A DNA stretch of 64,000 nt from Mesorhizobium loti. Lineage in GTDB: Bacteria > Pseudomonadota > Alphaproteobacteria > Rhizobiales > Rhizobiaceae. The number at the start of each line of letters is the position of its first letter. The stretch's first letter is position 1. The stretch covers positions 868,001 to 932,000 of the forward strand of contig NZ_QGGH01000002.1 in NCBI RefSeq assembly GCF_003148495.1, written 5' to 3'. Position numbers and translations under genes: made by a program. Under the pieces are notes generated by a model. The model made no database searches. It saw only the letters and a program-made list of their open reading frames with translations, and was not told the DNA's origin. Of the stretch, positions 17,135 to 25,943 are shown one piece after another.

Positions 17135-17923
17135 ATGAAGCTCGATCTGTCGCCGACGAGCTGGGGCAGGGTGATCGCTGTCACGGTAGCCGGTACGGCA
17201 TTCTTCATTGCCGTGGCATTCTTCGTCGATTCCTTCAACTTCCCCTATCTTTCGCCCGAGGCCGTGTGGCGGGCGCAGATGACCGACCTGATGCTGCCTT
17301 TGGTGCTGGGCGGCTCGTTTCTGTTTTTCCTCATGTGGAAGATTCGCCAGCTGGCCATCGCCCAGCGCGACCTCAGCGTCATTGCCGCGACCGACAGCCT
17401 GACCGCGGTGCTGAATCGTGGTGCCTTCTCGATGCTGGTCGAAGCCTATCTCGAGCAGACCCGCAAGCAGGAGCAGACCCGCTCGGGGGCGCTGCTGATC
17501 ATCGATGCCGACCACTTCAAGTTGATCAACGACCGCCTGGGCCATGACTGCGGCGACCAGGCGCTCAAGCTGATAGCGCAGGCGATCAAAGGGCAACTGC
17601 GTGGCGGCGATATTGTCGGCCGCATCGGCGGCGAAGAATTCGGCGTGTTTCTGCCCGGCGTGGATCCCTCGCAATCCTGGGTGGTTGCCGAAAGCATCCG
17701 CCGGCGCATCAGGGAGATGGACTTTTCGCCCGGCGGCAGACCTTGCCCGCTTTCCGTCAGCATCGGTGGCACGAGCTTTACCGGCCCGACCACCTATGAG
17801 GAAATCTTCTCCGCCGCCGACAGAAGGCTTTACACGGCCAAGTCGAACGGACGCGATCAAGTCAGCTTCGATCCGGCGGGCGTCTCTCCGGTGCCTCCGC
17901 CCAGCGTCGCCACCGTGCACTGA
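17135..17923 (+). CDS. Membrane-anchored diguanylate cyclase
   Basis: A 262-residue inner-membrane protein making c-di-GMP from two GTP. Two membrane helices at about 13-32 and 52-69 are followed by a GGDEF domain from about residue 84. The active-site motif is GGEEF (165-169). The product-inhibition I-site RxxD (RGGD, 156-159) sits exactly five residues upstream, so feedback inhibition is expected. Metal-binding Asp lies in LLIIDADHFKLIND. The ATG is chosen because GGAG lies nine bases before it, too close to an upstream TTG. No sensory domain is evident beyond the membrane pair. Confidence 0.9.
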   Translation: MKLDLSPTSWGRVIAVTVAGTAFFIAVAFFVDSFNFPYLSPEAVWRAQMTDLMLPLVLGGSFLFFLMWKIRQLAIAQRDLSVIAATDSLTAVLNRGAFSMLVEAYLEQTRKQEQTRSGALLIIDADHFKLINDRLGHDCGDQALKLIAQAIKGQLRGGDIVGRIGGEEFGVFLPGVDPSQSWVVAESIRRRIREMDFSPGGRPCPLSVSIGGTSFTGPTTYEEIFSAADRRLYTAKSNGRDQVSFDPAGVSPVPPPSVATVH

Positions 17924-18176
17924 CGACAGAACTTGCCGATGACAGGTCGAGAAGCTCTCGAACCCGAGGCAGATCGCTCCCTCGACGCTTTCAAATACTC
18001 ACAACTACATGCAGGGAATCTATCTTTACGGATGGCATGCCGGTTCCATAGGTCATGGACTGTAACCTCTTACCGGTATACTCCCCCTCTGTCGACGATG
18101 TATCGTCGTCGTCAGAAACGTTCTTGGTTCCAGAGTTTTTGAGCGTTCCGGCCGACGGTGCGGTCATGATTTCTTG
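17924..18176. other. Spacer before the glycosyltransferase gene
   Basis: About 250 bases, noticeably AT-richer than the flanks, with CGACGATGTATCGTCGTCG (imperfect inverted repeat) near 18095-18113. No gene seen. Confidence 0.35.
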
Positions 18177-19184
18177 ATGCTGGCGAACATATGGCGGGAC
18201 GGTCAGGCAAGCGCAGCAATTATGATCCATTTGTTCAACGGCTTTCAGAATCCCTTCGGTGGCAGCGACCTTGAAACTCTCGACCTGCACCGGCTGTTAA
18301 GTGCCGATTCCGAGGTGCGTCTTTGGGCAACCTCCTCCAGGGTGTCCGGCGAATTGATGCGGCATTTCCCGATACGCCGCATCTCACTGCCAAAGTGGGA
18401 TGTGCCGGATGGCGGTACCTACGTCTTTCTCGGCGCGCATTGGCGCAACAAAATGTGGCCTTACCTGATCCCGCGGCCGCGCCGGCTGATCTACGTCTTC
18501 AATACCTTCCACCCGAAAGTCATGGCGCTGACGGCGCGCATGCCCCGCATGCTGAACTGGCCGGAACCCGAACTGGTGCTGATTTCCGATTTTCAAAAAC
18601 GCATGCTGCGGGTTGATGGCGTCGTGCATCCGTCGCCGATCGATATCGGACGCTTTTTACCACAACCGGCCAAGTCGGGTCGTCCCTTCACGCTGGGACG
18701 GTTGAGCCGCGACACCGCGGACAAACATCATGCGGACGATGTGCCGCTCTACGAAACATTGCTGGCGGGTGGCGTCGCGCTACGGATTCAGGGTGGCACG
18801 GTGCTCAAAGGCAGGCTCAAGCCGCATTCGCAACTCGAACTACTGCCACAGGGTCAATTGGCGGCCGAACAGTTCCTGCCGACGCTCGATGTGTTCTACT
18901 ATCGCACCGGTTCGCATGTGGAGACGTTCGGCCGGGTGGTGTTCGAAGCGATGGCCTGTGGTTTGCCTGTGGTCTGTCATTCGCATGGCGGCTACGCCGA
19001 CCATATCAGGCATGGCGAAAACGGTTTTCTGTTCGAGACGACACAACAGGCGACGCGGATCCTGGCCGATCTCAAAGCCGACCCGGCGTTGCGAGCGACG
19101 GTCGGCCTCAAGGCACGGCAAACCGTCGAGCAGCTGTTTTCGCCGCAGGCACTGCGCCAGCGGCTGGATTTTTATCTGGACTAG
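18177..19184 (+). CDS. GT4-family glycosyltransferase
   Basis: A 335-residue GT-B glycosyltransferase. The C-terminal donor-binding domain carries VVFEAMACGLPVVCHSHGG and then ADHIRHGENGFLF, the E-x7-E region of GT4 enzymes. The N-terminal part begins MIHLFNGFQNPFGGSDLET if translation starts at 18222, which looks like a natural start; 18177 is the longer ATG. Ribosome binding sites are weak for both. The region with GC lower than average and a GT25 gene facing it suggest a small polysaccharide or lipopolysaccharide decoration locus. Confidence 0.8.
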   Translation: MLANIWRDGQASAAIMIHLFNGFQNPFGGSDLETLDLHRLLSADSEVRLWATSSRVSGELMRHFPIRRISLPKWDVPDGGTYVFLGAHWRNKMWPYLIPRPRRLIYVFNTFHPKVMALTARMPRMLNWPEPELVLISDFQKRMLRVDGVVHPSPIDIGRFLPQPAKSGRPFTLGRLSRDTADKHHADDVPLYETLLAGGVALRIQGGTVLKGRLKPHSQLELLPQGQLAAEQFLPTLDVFYYRTGSHVETFGRVVFEAMACGLPVVCHSHGGYADHIRHGENGFLFETTQQATRILADLKADPALRATVGLKARQTVEQLFSPQALRQRLDFYLD

Positions 19185-19360
19185 CGGCATCTCGCCGTCG
19201 CTCGTTTCCGAGCGCCCGGAACCGCGCCGGGTCGATTGCGGGAGCGTGGTTCCGACAGACGTTCTGCTCCGGCGGAGCGACTGTGTCACCAACTCGGAAA
19301 GACCGCGCGCGCCTCGGGACCCCATGACAGTCCCTGATCCCTGGTTGGCTGGGACAGACA

Positions 19361-20137
19361 TCAGGCCCCGGGCATCGACTGGAGAAAGGGGATGGTCTTC
19401 TCACGCCTGAGCCGGCAGATATCGAAAATCTGCCGTGCTACGCGCCTCGTTTCGACCACGAGCTTTTCGACCGGGCTCCGCTTTGGAGCGGAATTTGCTC
19501 TAGCTCTCACTAGCCGCTCTTCACTAAGGAGGCTGGTCAACCCGGAGGCCTTCTCGCGTACAAGATCATGTTGCACACACAGTGCGGGCAAGAGTTGGTA
19601 TATGGTTTTGCTTGAAGACGTCGGAAGTGACGGATCGAAGATGACCTCATCGGCGGGCGCAACGAGACTTCGGGCGATCAGATCGAGCGCCGCTTGCCTG
19701 GAAAGAATATAACCGGCCGACCCGAAATGTAATCCATATAATCTGGCCACCGAAAACGCACGGCTGACAGAAGTGCGCTTCATCGCGATGACGGTCTTCC
19801 TTAAGCCCGTTTCCAGCTTGACGATATCCGCGTCGGCCGGAATCCATCCATCATCGGAAAGCATCGGGCCAGCCGCTTCGGACAAAAGGATGTCATCCTC
19901 GAAGATCGCGCCAAAGGCATCATCACCATCCGCGATGATTTTCCAGCAAACCTTGTGGCTCATGAGGCAGGCCACTTCCGTGGGGGTTAGACTGGATGAA
20001 GTCTCGGCAAATTCCGGGTGGTGCAACGCGTCTACGGCAGGAACCCGATCGAACAAGACACCAATTTTCGCGAATTCAGCCGTGACATGGGCAAGTCGAT
20101 CGGGAGACCGATCAAGGTTGATGACCATGCATTTCAT
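19361..20137 (-). CDS. GT25-family glycosyltransferase (LPS/glycan type)
   Basis: A 258-residue protein of glycosyltransferase family 25. The N-terminal VINLDRSPDRLAHV, the LTPTEVACLMSHKVCW segment (family pattern GEIGC-x-SH), and IFEDDILL (the metal-binding ExD-type motif) are visible; GSAGYILSRQAAL also fits. Family members add sugars to lipopolysaccharide or, in eukaryotes, collagen. The donor is unknown. It faces the GT4 gene tail-to-tail across about 175 bases. Confidence 0.85.
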   Translation of the reverse strand: MKCMVINLDRSPDRLAHVTAEFAKIGVLFDRVPAVDALHHPEFAETSSSLTPTEVACLMSHKVCWKIIADGDDAFGAIFEDDILLSEAAGPMLSDDGWIPADADIVKLETGLRKTVIAMKRTSVSRAFSVARLYGLHFGSAGYILSRQAALDLIARSLVAPADEVIFDPSLPTSSSKTIYQLLPALCVQHDLVREKASGLTSLLSEERLVRARANSAPKRSPVEKLVVETRRVARQIFDICRLRREKTIPFLQSMPGA

Positions 20138-20646
20138 GTGATGCCTCCCGCAGGCTATCTACCGATTTCCGGTACTGCTTTGAAACTTGATCCGGAATCT
20201 GTGCTTCGCGCCCGGATGAAGGGACTTAACCAAATAGTCTCCGCCATAGCGCTCGCGGTCTGTTATTCAGTCTTTTGCTCTCCAGGTGAACCACCCGGTT
20301 GCCTTTATCGAGATAACCGTCTGGACGGACAAAGTCGAGATAGTCAGGGTTTGCCGGACCGAGGCGTAGCTTTTCGCTGGTCTCGCCGTTCGCCATCAAG
20401 GGAAGGTTCTGACGACACCATTCGACCGTCGGCCCATATCACGGGATGTACTATGTCATGGATATTGAACCCGTGAACCTCGAACCGGTGAGCGGCACAT
20501 CATCCCCTGGGCCGAGCGAACACTCTCGGCGCAACAAGCCGGCCTGTTTGTCATCGATCCCGACATCGCGCTAAAGCTGGCATGCAAACGAACCAACGGG
20601 GCGGACGGGCAGCGGCGCGCCACAGACCGAGCAGGACTTCTTGACG
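20138..20646. other. Decayed intergenic region
   Basis: About 500 bases without a full-length gene. It holds one 56-codon minus-strand frame with coding character (next entry) and short protein-like stretches near 20480-20600 that change frame or stop. This suggests remnants of one or more lost genes. Confidence 0.45.
20226..20396 (-). pseudogene. 56-codon open frame, probable gene remnant
   Basis: Read on the minus strand, the frame starts MANGETSEKLRLGPANPDYL, continues with an Asp/Arg-rich stretch and ends RALWRRLFG. The frame stays open 14 codons further upstream to a stop at 20439-20441. The dense charged and aromatic composition and low stop density look like the C-terminus of a once longer enzyme, perhaps linked to the neighbouring glycosyltransferases. 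I do not recognise the family. It might also be an intact small protein. Confidence 0.35.
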
Positions 20647-21873
20647 ATGACATTGATGGGCGCGGCGGCACTGCTGATCCTGGTCCTGACTTACGCCGGT
20701 GTCGCCATCGGCCGCATCCCGGGCCTGCGCCTCGACCGGGCAGGGATCGCACTGCTCGGCGGCGCCGCGATGATCGCCATCGGCGCGCTCAGCATGGAGG
20801 ATGCCTACCGGGCGATCAATTTCGACACCATCACGCTTCTGCTCGGCATGATGATCGTGGTGGCGCATCTGAAAGTGTCAGGCGCCTTTCGCGGCCTTGG
20901 CGCCATCGCCATCGAGCACGCGCACGCGCCCTTCATGCTTCTGGTGATGGTGACGCTGCTGACCGGCGTGCTGTCGGCCTTCCTGGTCAACGACGCCATC
21001 TGCCTTGTCATGGCGCCGATCGTGGTCCACGTCACCCGTGTCATCAAGCGCAACCCGATCCCCTATCTGATCGCCACCGCCACCGCGTCGAATTGCGGCA
21101 GCGTCGCCACCATCACCGGCAATCCGCAAAACATGGTCATCGGCGCGCTGTCGGGCATTTCCTATCCGGCCTTTTCGGCAGCGCTCGCTCCGGTCGCTCT
21201 GTTCGGCCTCGTCGCGGTCGTTGTCATCATCCGCGTCGTCTACCGGGCCGAATTCGCCCGCACGGTCCAACTGACGCCCGAGGTCTCGCGTGGCCGCATG
21301 CATAAGGGGCAGGTGCTGAAGGCGGTGGTGGTCTGCATCGGACTGGCAATCGCCTTCTTCGCCGGCGTGCCCGTCGCCAAGGCCGCGCTCATCGGCGGTG
21401 CCATCCTCTTGCTCACCCGCGCCATCAAGCCGGAACGCATCTACCGCGAGATCGACGGTCCGCTGCTGTTCATGTTCGCTGGTCTGTTCGTGGTCGTCGC
21501 CGGCGCTGAAAAGACACTTCTCACGCCCGACATGATCGCCTCGGCAAAGAACCTCGGGCTGGACGATGTCTGGCGGCTGTCCGGCTTCACCGCGGTGCTC
21601 TCCAACATCATGAGCAATGTCCCGGCCGTGCTGGCGCTCCGGCCTTTCATACCCGGCCTCGAAAACCCCGAGCGGGCCTGGCTGGTCGTCGCCATGAGTT
21701 CGACGCTGGCCGGCAATTTCACGCTGCTGGGTTCGGTCGCCAATCTGATCGTCGCCGAACAGGCACGGGTCGCCGGTACGCCGCTGTCATTCGGCGCTTT
21801 CTTCAAGGTCGGCTTGCCGCTGACGCTGATAACGCTGGCGGCCGGCACCGCATGGCTGGCCTTCGGGTTCTAG
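20647..21873 (+). CDS. ArsB/NhaD-type (ion transporter superfamily) membrane protein
   Basis: A 408-residue transporter with about 11 membrane helices. Family features include LLLGMMIVVAHLKVSG, the LVNDAICLVMAPIVV segment, and a repeated half with TASNCGSVATITGNPQNM and LSNIMSNVPAVLAL, the inverted re-entrant SNxxxNVP pattern of ArsB, NhaD and CitM. It would export or import an anion or exchange Na+/H+. The ATG is chosen over a TTG two codons earlier; CGAGCAGGA lies upstream. Seventeen bases separate it from the TPR gene. Confidence 0.82.
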   Translation: MTLMGAAALLILVLTYAGVAIGRIPGLRLDRAGIALLGGAAMIAIGALSMEDAYRAINFDTITLLLGMMIVVAHLKVSGAFRGLGAIAIEHAHAPFMLLVMVTLLTGVLSAFLVNDAICLVMAPIVVHVTRVIKRNPIPYLIATATASNCGSVATITGNPQNMVIGALSGISYPAFSAALAPVALFGLVAVVVIIRVVYRAEFARTVQLTPEVSRGRMHKGQVLKAVVVCIGLAIAFFAGVPVAKAALIGGAILLLTRAIKPERIYREIDGPLLFMFAGLFVVVAGAEKTLLTPDMIASAKNLGLDDVWRLSGFTAVLSNIMSNVPAVLALRPFIPGLENPERAWLVVAMSSTLAGNFTLLGSVANLIVAEQARVAGTPLSFGAFFKVGLPLTLITLAAGTAWLAFGF

Positions 21874-21889
21874 AGGGAGCGGCAAAGCA

Positions 21890-22759
21890 ATGGTGAACAC
21901 CAATCAAGGCGAAAGCGCCGATCTGATCCGCCGGGCGGTGGTCGCTTTCAATTCCGGCAATCACGGCCAGGCGACGCATCTATGCGAACTGGGCCTGAAG
22001 CAACACCCGGACGATCCGGCACTTTGCCATCTTCTGGCGGCGGTCCTGTTCGCCAGGGCGGACTTGTCGGGGGCTCGCATGCGCATCGAGACGAGTCTGG
22101 CAGCTCGTCCGGACAACGTGCCCGCCTTGATTCTCGCGTGCAGGATTGCCCGGGCCGACGGCCGGTTCGAAGCAGCATTGCAACCGCTGGATCGTGCGGC
22201 AAAGCTGTCGTCACAGGCGGAAATACTGATCGAGCGGGCACGTACCCTCGATCAGGCAGGCAATGCTTTGGCCGCGCGCGAATGTTGGACACTTGTCTTG
22301 CAGCGGGATCCGAAATCCGAGGAAGCTGCGGCGCGCCTCGGGCGCCTTGCCTGGCAACGCGGTGCGTCTGTTGAGGCAGAGGGCTTGCTCGAACGCGCCG
22401 TCGCCGGCGGCGGGCATCCGGCTGCCTGGTTTGATCTCGGGTTGGTGCGTCAGGACATGCGCAAGTTCGGCGGCGCCGCCCAGGCCTATCGACGCGTGCT
22501 GGAGATGAGCCCGGATTCCCCGGAGGCTGCCGTCAATCTGGGCGTCGTCTTGCAGGAAACTGGTGATCTCGATGAAGCAATGCTGGCGTATTCAACGGCC
22601 TACCGTCTGCGCCCATCCACGTTCGGCGTCATCGCCATGGCACTTACATCGGCACCGAGTGGTCGGCTGTGGCTTGATGAGGAAGCGCTGCGTCGCTCAC
22701 TCGCTGGTGGAGCGCGCCCGCCGGGCGCGAAACCGTTTGCGGTAGACACCCGGCGTTGA
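21890..22759 (+). CDS. Tetratricopeptide repeat protein
   Basis: A 289-residue protein made of TPR-like helix pairs from about residue 10 to 240; the clearest is AWFDLGLVRQDMRKFGGAAQ, with AAVNLGVVLQETGDLDEAML next. No signal peptide or membrane segment, so a cytosolic scaffold is likely. GAGGGAGCGG precedes the ATG. It is probably co-transcribed with the ion transporter upstream. Its last 63 bases overlap the 3' end of the convergent minus-strand gene. Confidence 0.8.
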   Translation: MVNTNQGESADLIRRAVVAFNSGNHGQATHLCELGLKQHPDDPALCHLLAAVLFARADLSGARMRIETSLAARPDNVPALILACRIARADGRFEAALQPLDRAAKLSSQAEILIERARTLDQAGNALAARECWTLVLQRDPKSEEAAARLGRLAWQRGASVEAEGLLERAVAGGGHPAAWFDLGLVRQDMRKFGGAAQAYRRVLEMSPDSPEAAVNLGVVLQETGDLDEAMLAYSTAYRLRPSTFGVIAMALTSAPSGRLWLDEEALRRSLAGGARPPGAKPFAVDTRR

Positions 22760-23413
22760 CAGGACATCCGCGACCGTCTGCGCATAGGCGGCCTGCCGCG
22801 TCTCGTCGAACACCTCATATTCCAGCTGCGGCGCGGCCCGCGGAACCGCAAAGCACTGCGCGACCGGGGTTCCTTTCCCGAGCACGCCGGAGAACCCAGG
22901 CTCCGTCCAGATCGCCGGGAAATTGATGCCGCCATCGCTGAACCGGTCGGAATCCACCAGGCCCGTCACCAGCCTGAAGGGAAGATCCTCGCGATTGACC
23001 GGATGCATCGCGAACAGCGACCAGCCGTCCTCGACCTCGATGGTCCAGAAGCTGTTGAATTTGAGGGCGGCTTGACCGGGCGTAGCAAACGGGCTGCCGG
23101 CGAGCTGCCCCGGCGTGTGGAAGCTCAATGGCGCTCTGGGGTGGTTCTGTGTAACCGGGTCTGGAATCTGCCAGTCCCAGGAAAAGGTGCCTTTGTCGAC
23201 GACGACGTCGCACGGCAGCAGGACCATGAAGCCGTAGGTCATCGCATCGATAACGGGTGGGCACTGCTTGAGCGTGCGAATGTCGCGGCCGTGGATCGCC
23301 GAATAGGCGGTGGCGGGCATGGCGCGCAGCCAATCCGGCAGAGCGCCGCGCGCCGGGATCGGGCGGGGCAAATGCTCGACCAACATTGGATCACATCGGA
23401 AGATGATACGCAT
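22697..23413 (-). CDS. DUF6065-like protein
   Basis: A 238-residue soluble protein. Landmarks are ALPDWLRAMPATAYSAIHGR, IRTLKQCPPVIDAMTYGF, FSWDWQIP, FNSFWTIEVEDGWSLFAMHP and NFPAIWTEPGFSG. This pattern resembles the DUF6065 family as I recall it; function is unknown. GGAGG lies just before the ATG. The 3' end runs 63 bases into the TPR gene, so extension of one of the two reading frames by stop-codon loss is likely. Confidence 0.65.
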   Translation of the reverse strand: MRIIFRCDPMLVEHLPRPIPARGALPDWLRAMPATAYSAIHGRDIRTLKQCPPVIDAMTYGFMVLLPCDVVVDKGTFSWDWQIPDPVTQNHPRAPLSFHTPGQLAGSPFATPGQAALKFNSFWTIEVEDGWSLFAMHPVNREDLPFRLVTGLVDSDRFSDGGINFPAIWTEPGFSGVLGKGTPVAQCFAVPRAAPQLEYEVFDETRQAAYAQTVADVLSTPGVYRKRFRARRARSTSE

Positions 23414-23471
23414 CACCGCCTCCTGGCATTGCGATACCACGCTTGCCGGCTGCGTTCCAAGCCACGGCAAG

Positions 23472-24056
23472 TCAGTCCTTGTTCTGCGATCGCGCCCGCA
23501 CAAGCGTCGCCGCGGCGTGCCCTGCCGCCCCGATATAGTCGGGGTTGTGGTGGATCAGCATGCTCGAGAAGGCGCCGTCCATGAGCAGCACGATCTCGCG
23601 CGCCAGCATATGCGGCGCGGTGACGCCGCGGGCCGACAGTTCGGCGGCGAGCCATTTTTCGAAATTTGTCTTGTGCCGCGATCCGGCCTTGACTGCCGGG
23701 TGTCCAGGCATCGAGGCAAGCTCCGCGGCCGTGCGCAGAAACCCGCATCCTTTCCATTTGGGATGGCGGGCGACACGCGCCAGATTGGTGAAAATCGCTT
23801 CGACCTTGCGGTCGGCACCACCTTCAGCGGCATCGAACCAGCCGGCCATCTGCTTCAGATTGGGCTGGTCGCGAGCATCGAGATAGGCAGCGATCAGATC
23901 GTCCTTGCTCTTGAAGTGATAGTACAGCGTCCGCTTGGTCAGCCCGGCTTTTTCGGCGATGGCATCGACGCTGACGCGGCCAATCCCTTCGGCATAGAAG
24001 AGCTTCGTCGCGGCATCGACGATGCGTTTGCGGGTAGGGCTGGATGCTTCAGGCAT
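23472..24056 (-). CDS. TetR-family transcriptional regulator
   Basis: A 194-residue repressor. The N-terminal helix-turn-helix spans about residues 8-53: KRIVDAATKLFYAEGIGRVS, then IAEKAGLTKRTLYYHFKSKD. The C-terminal ligand domain is of the type with GCGFLRTAAELASMPGHPA. It is divergent from an enoyl-CoA hydratase gene 84 bases away and probably controls it. An open frame continues antisense through that gene but is not coding. Confidence 0.88.
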   Translation of the reverse strand: MPEASSPTRKRIVDAATKLFYAEGIGRVSVDAIAEKAGLTKRTLYYHFKSKDDLIAAYLDARDQPNLKQMAGWFDAAEGGADRKVEAIFTNLARVARHPKWKGCGFLRTAAELASMPGHPAVKAGSRHKTNFEKWLAAELSARGVTAPHMLAREIVLLMDGAFSSMLIHHNPDYIGAAGHAAATLVRARSQNKD

Positions 24057-24140
24057 AGCGTTGAGTATACCGACTAGTGAATATACAAGCAATCGAAAAC
24101 CTGATCCCTTCCGGTCAACGCATGCTGGAAAGGAAGCCAA

Positions 24141-25037
24141 ATGACCGATCTTGTCCTCAACGAGACCAGCGATGGGATCGCCATCCTCACCCTCAACCGG
24201 CCGGAGAAACTCAACGCACTGAACTATGCCCTGATCGATCGCCTGCTTGCGATCCTCGACGACATTGAAGTCGACGACGGTGTTCGGGCGGTCATTCTTA
24301 CCGGAGCAGGGGAGCGGGCGTTTTCGGCGGGCGGCGACATCCCCGAGTTCGCGGCCAGTGTGGCGCTTGGCGTCGATGTCGCGATACGGGACTTCGTCAT
24401 GCGCGGGCAGCGGCTGACGGCAAGGCTGGAGGCCTTCCGCAAACCCGTCATCGCCGCCGTCAACGGAATTGCCTTCGGTGGCGGCTGCGAAATCACCGAG
24501 GCCGTGCCGCTGGCTATTGCCAGCGAACGCGCTTTGTTCGCCAAGCCGGAAATCAACCTTGCGATGCCGCCGACTTTTGGCGGAACGCAGCGTTTGCCCA
24601 GGCTCGCCGGGCGCAAGCGGGCGCTGGAACTGCTGTTGACCGGCGACTGGTTTCCGCCGCAGCGGGCCCTTGAACTCGGCCTCGTCAACCAGGTGGTGCC
24701 GCATGGCGATTTGATGCCGGCCGCAATCGGCCTGGCCAGGCGTATCCTGCGGCACTCCGATCTGGCGGTCGCCAGCATCCTCACGGCGGTGACGCGCGGC
24801 CTCAACCAAAGCATCGCCGAAGGCCTGCTGGTCGAGGCCGAGCAGTTCGCCCGCATGGCCCCGACCGGCGATCTGCGCGAAGGGCTGGATGCCTGGATCG
24901 CACGCCGCGAGCCCCGCTATGACGGGTCGTGGACGCATATCGCGCGCCCTGATGAGGCCAGGCGGGCCTCGTTGGCGCTGGATCAGGGCACCACCACCAA
25001 ACGGCCTTTCATGTTGGGGTGGAAGCGGCAGAAATAG
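24141..25037 (+). CDS. Enoyl-CoA hydratase/isomerase (crotonase) family protein
   Basis: A 298-residue crotonase. NRPEKLNALNYALIDRL near the N-terminus, the oxyanion-hole segment AFSAGGDIPEF, and AVNGIAFGGGCEITEAVPLA, then FAKPEINLAMPPTFGGTQRL with Glu in the usual second catalytic position, are all present. It would hydrate or isomerise acyl-CoA substrates. It is about 30 residues longer than usual; the extra C-terminal tail overlaps the cupredoxin gene by 55 bases, suggesting the original stop was lost. AAGGAAG precedes the start. A divergent TetR gene likely regulates it. Confidence 0.88.
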   Translation: MTDLVLNETSDGIAILTLNRPEKLNALNYALIDRLLAILDDIEVDDGVRAVILTGAGERAFSAGGDIPEFAASVALGVDVAIRDFVMRGQRLTARLEAFRKPVIAAVNGIAFGGGCEITEAVPLAIASERALFAKPEINLAMPPTFGGTQRLPRLAGRKRALELLLTGDWFPPQRALELGLVNQVVPHGDLMPAAIGLARRILRHSDLAVASILTAVTRGLNQSIAEGLLVEAEQFARMAPTGDLREGLDAWIARREPRYDGSWTHIARPDEARRASLALDQGTTTKRPFMLGWKRQK

Positions 25038-25291
25038 TCGACCGGTCCCGCGGTCTTCAATGTCAGGCTTGCGGATTTCTTCGGCGGGATCATCACCTCC
25101 CAGCTACCTTTCACGGTGGCCGTGTGGGCGAACACATCCTTGTTCACCCACTCGATCGTGTCGCCGACCTTCGCCTCGACGGTGGCTGGCGAGAACACCA
25201 GCCTGTCGATGGTGACCTGGATGGTTTCAGCTCGCGCCGGAACGGTACCGGCGGCGAGCATCAAGGCAATCCAAAGATGGCGTTTCTGCAT
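24983..25291 (-). CDS. Exported cupredoxin (type I copper protein)
   Basis: A 102-residue periplasmic blue-copper protein of the pseudoazurin/amicyanin-like group. Signal peptide to about residue 21 (VPARA-ET). Copper ligands are His56 (FAHTA), Cys88, His91 and Met94 (YFCRFHPNMKG). It would shuttle electrons in the periplasm or bind copper. It follows the DUF4142 gene after 11 bases, and that gene carries the same promoter motif as the ECF sigma gene, so it is a predicted regulon member. Its 3' end overlaps the crotonase gene. Confidence 0.88.
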   Translation of the reverse strand: MQKRHLWIALMLAAGTVPARAETIQVTIDRLVFSPATVEAKVGDTIEWVNKDVFAHTATVKGSWEVMIPPKKSASLTLKTAGPVDYFCRFHPNMKGRLVVVP

Positions 25292-25302
25292 GCTCCCGGT
25301 CC

Positions 25303-25827
25303 TTACTTCAGCATGCCGGCGACATGTTCGGCGTGCTGCTCATGGCCCTGGAAAATCTTCAGGCCGGTTTCCAGCAGGCTCTTCAGCTCGGCATTCTGCG
25401 CCGACGGGATCAAAAGGGTTTCGAGCGCGCCGTTGACCTGCTTGTGATAGGCGACCTCGTTGTCGACATAGGCCTTGTCGAAGGCTGCACCGTCGAGCTT
25501 GGCGAGCTTGGCCCTCTCCTCGGCGGCCGCCTTGCTCAACGCCTGGCTGGTGGCGTTGTCTTCCGGCGTGACCTTGAGTTTCTTCACCAGGTCGAGCGCC
25601 TGCACATTCACGGCTTCATGATCGCGAACCATGTCTTTGGCGAAATCCACGACTTCCTTGGTCTTCGATTTCTCGATCGCCAGCTTGGCCGCTTCAACAT
25701 CGATGACTCCGGCCGTGTAGGCAATGTGGGCGATCTGCGGATCGGTCGGCTTGTCGGCGGCTTGTGCGAACGGGGCAGTGCCGAGCAGCAGCAGGGCGGC
25801 AAGGGCAGCAGTGTGTCGGATAGACAT
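25303..25827 (-). CDS. DUF4142 exported protein
   Basis: A 174-residue periplasmic protein. Signal peptide MSIRHTAALAALLLLGTAPF with cleavage near residue 23. The rest is a ferritin-like all-helical DUF4142 domain with IAHIAYTAGVIDVEAAKLA, VDFAKDMVRDHEAVN and a C-terminal HEQHAEHV cluster. Several conserved His and Glu residues might bind metal. Function is unknown; family members are often stress-induced. It heads a two-gene unit with the cupredoxin. Confidence 0.85.
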   Translation of the reverse strand: MSIRHTAALAALLLLGTAPFAQAADKPTDPQIAHIAYTAGVIDVEAAKLAIEKSKTKEVVDFAKDMVRDHEAVNVQALDLVKKLKVTPEDNATSQALSKAAAEERAKLAKLDGAAFDKAYVDNEVAYHKQVNGALETLLIPSAQNAELKSLLETGLKIFQGHEQHAEHVAGMLK

Positions 25828-25886
25828 GGCATCTCCTTCGTCCGGACGCTGAAATCGCCCCGGACAGTGTTTCTCGGTTGACGGTC

Positions 25887-25916
25887 ATTGGATGCTGGTC
25901 AGCGGCAAACGTTCCC
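25887..25916 (-). promoter_or_regulatory. ECF sigma target promoter before DUF4142-cupredoxin
   Basis: On the minus strand GGGAAC, 16 bases, then CATCCAAT. The spacer begins GTTTGCCG. The same architecture and spacer start occur before the ECF sigma gene. It lies about 60 bases upstream of the DUF4142 start codon. Confidence 0.65.
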
Positions 25917-25943
25917 GCCAAAATCAACTGAATCCGGTGAGGG

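Noticed and set aside
24057..24938. Upstream extension of the TetR frame through the crotonase gene
   Set aside because: The TetR N-terminus begins naturally at 24056; the extension is antisense to a conserved enzyme.
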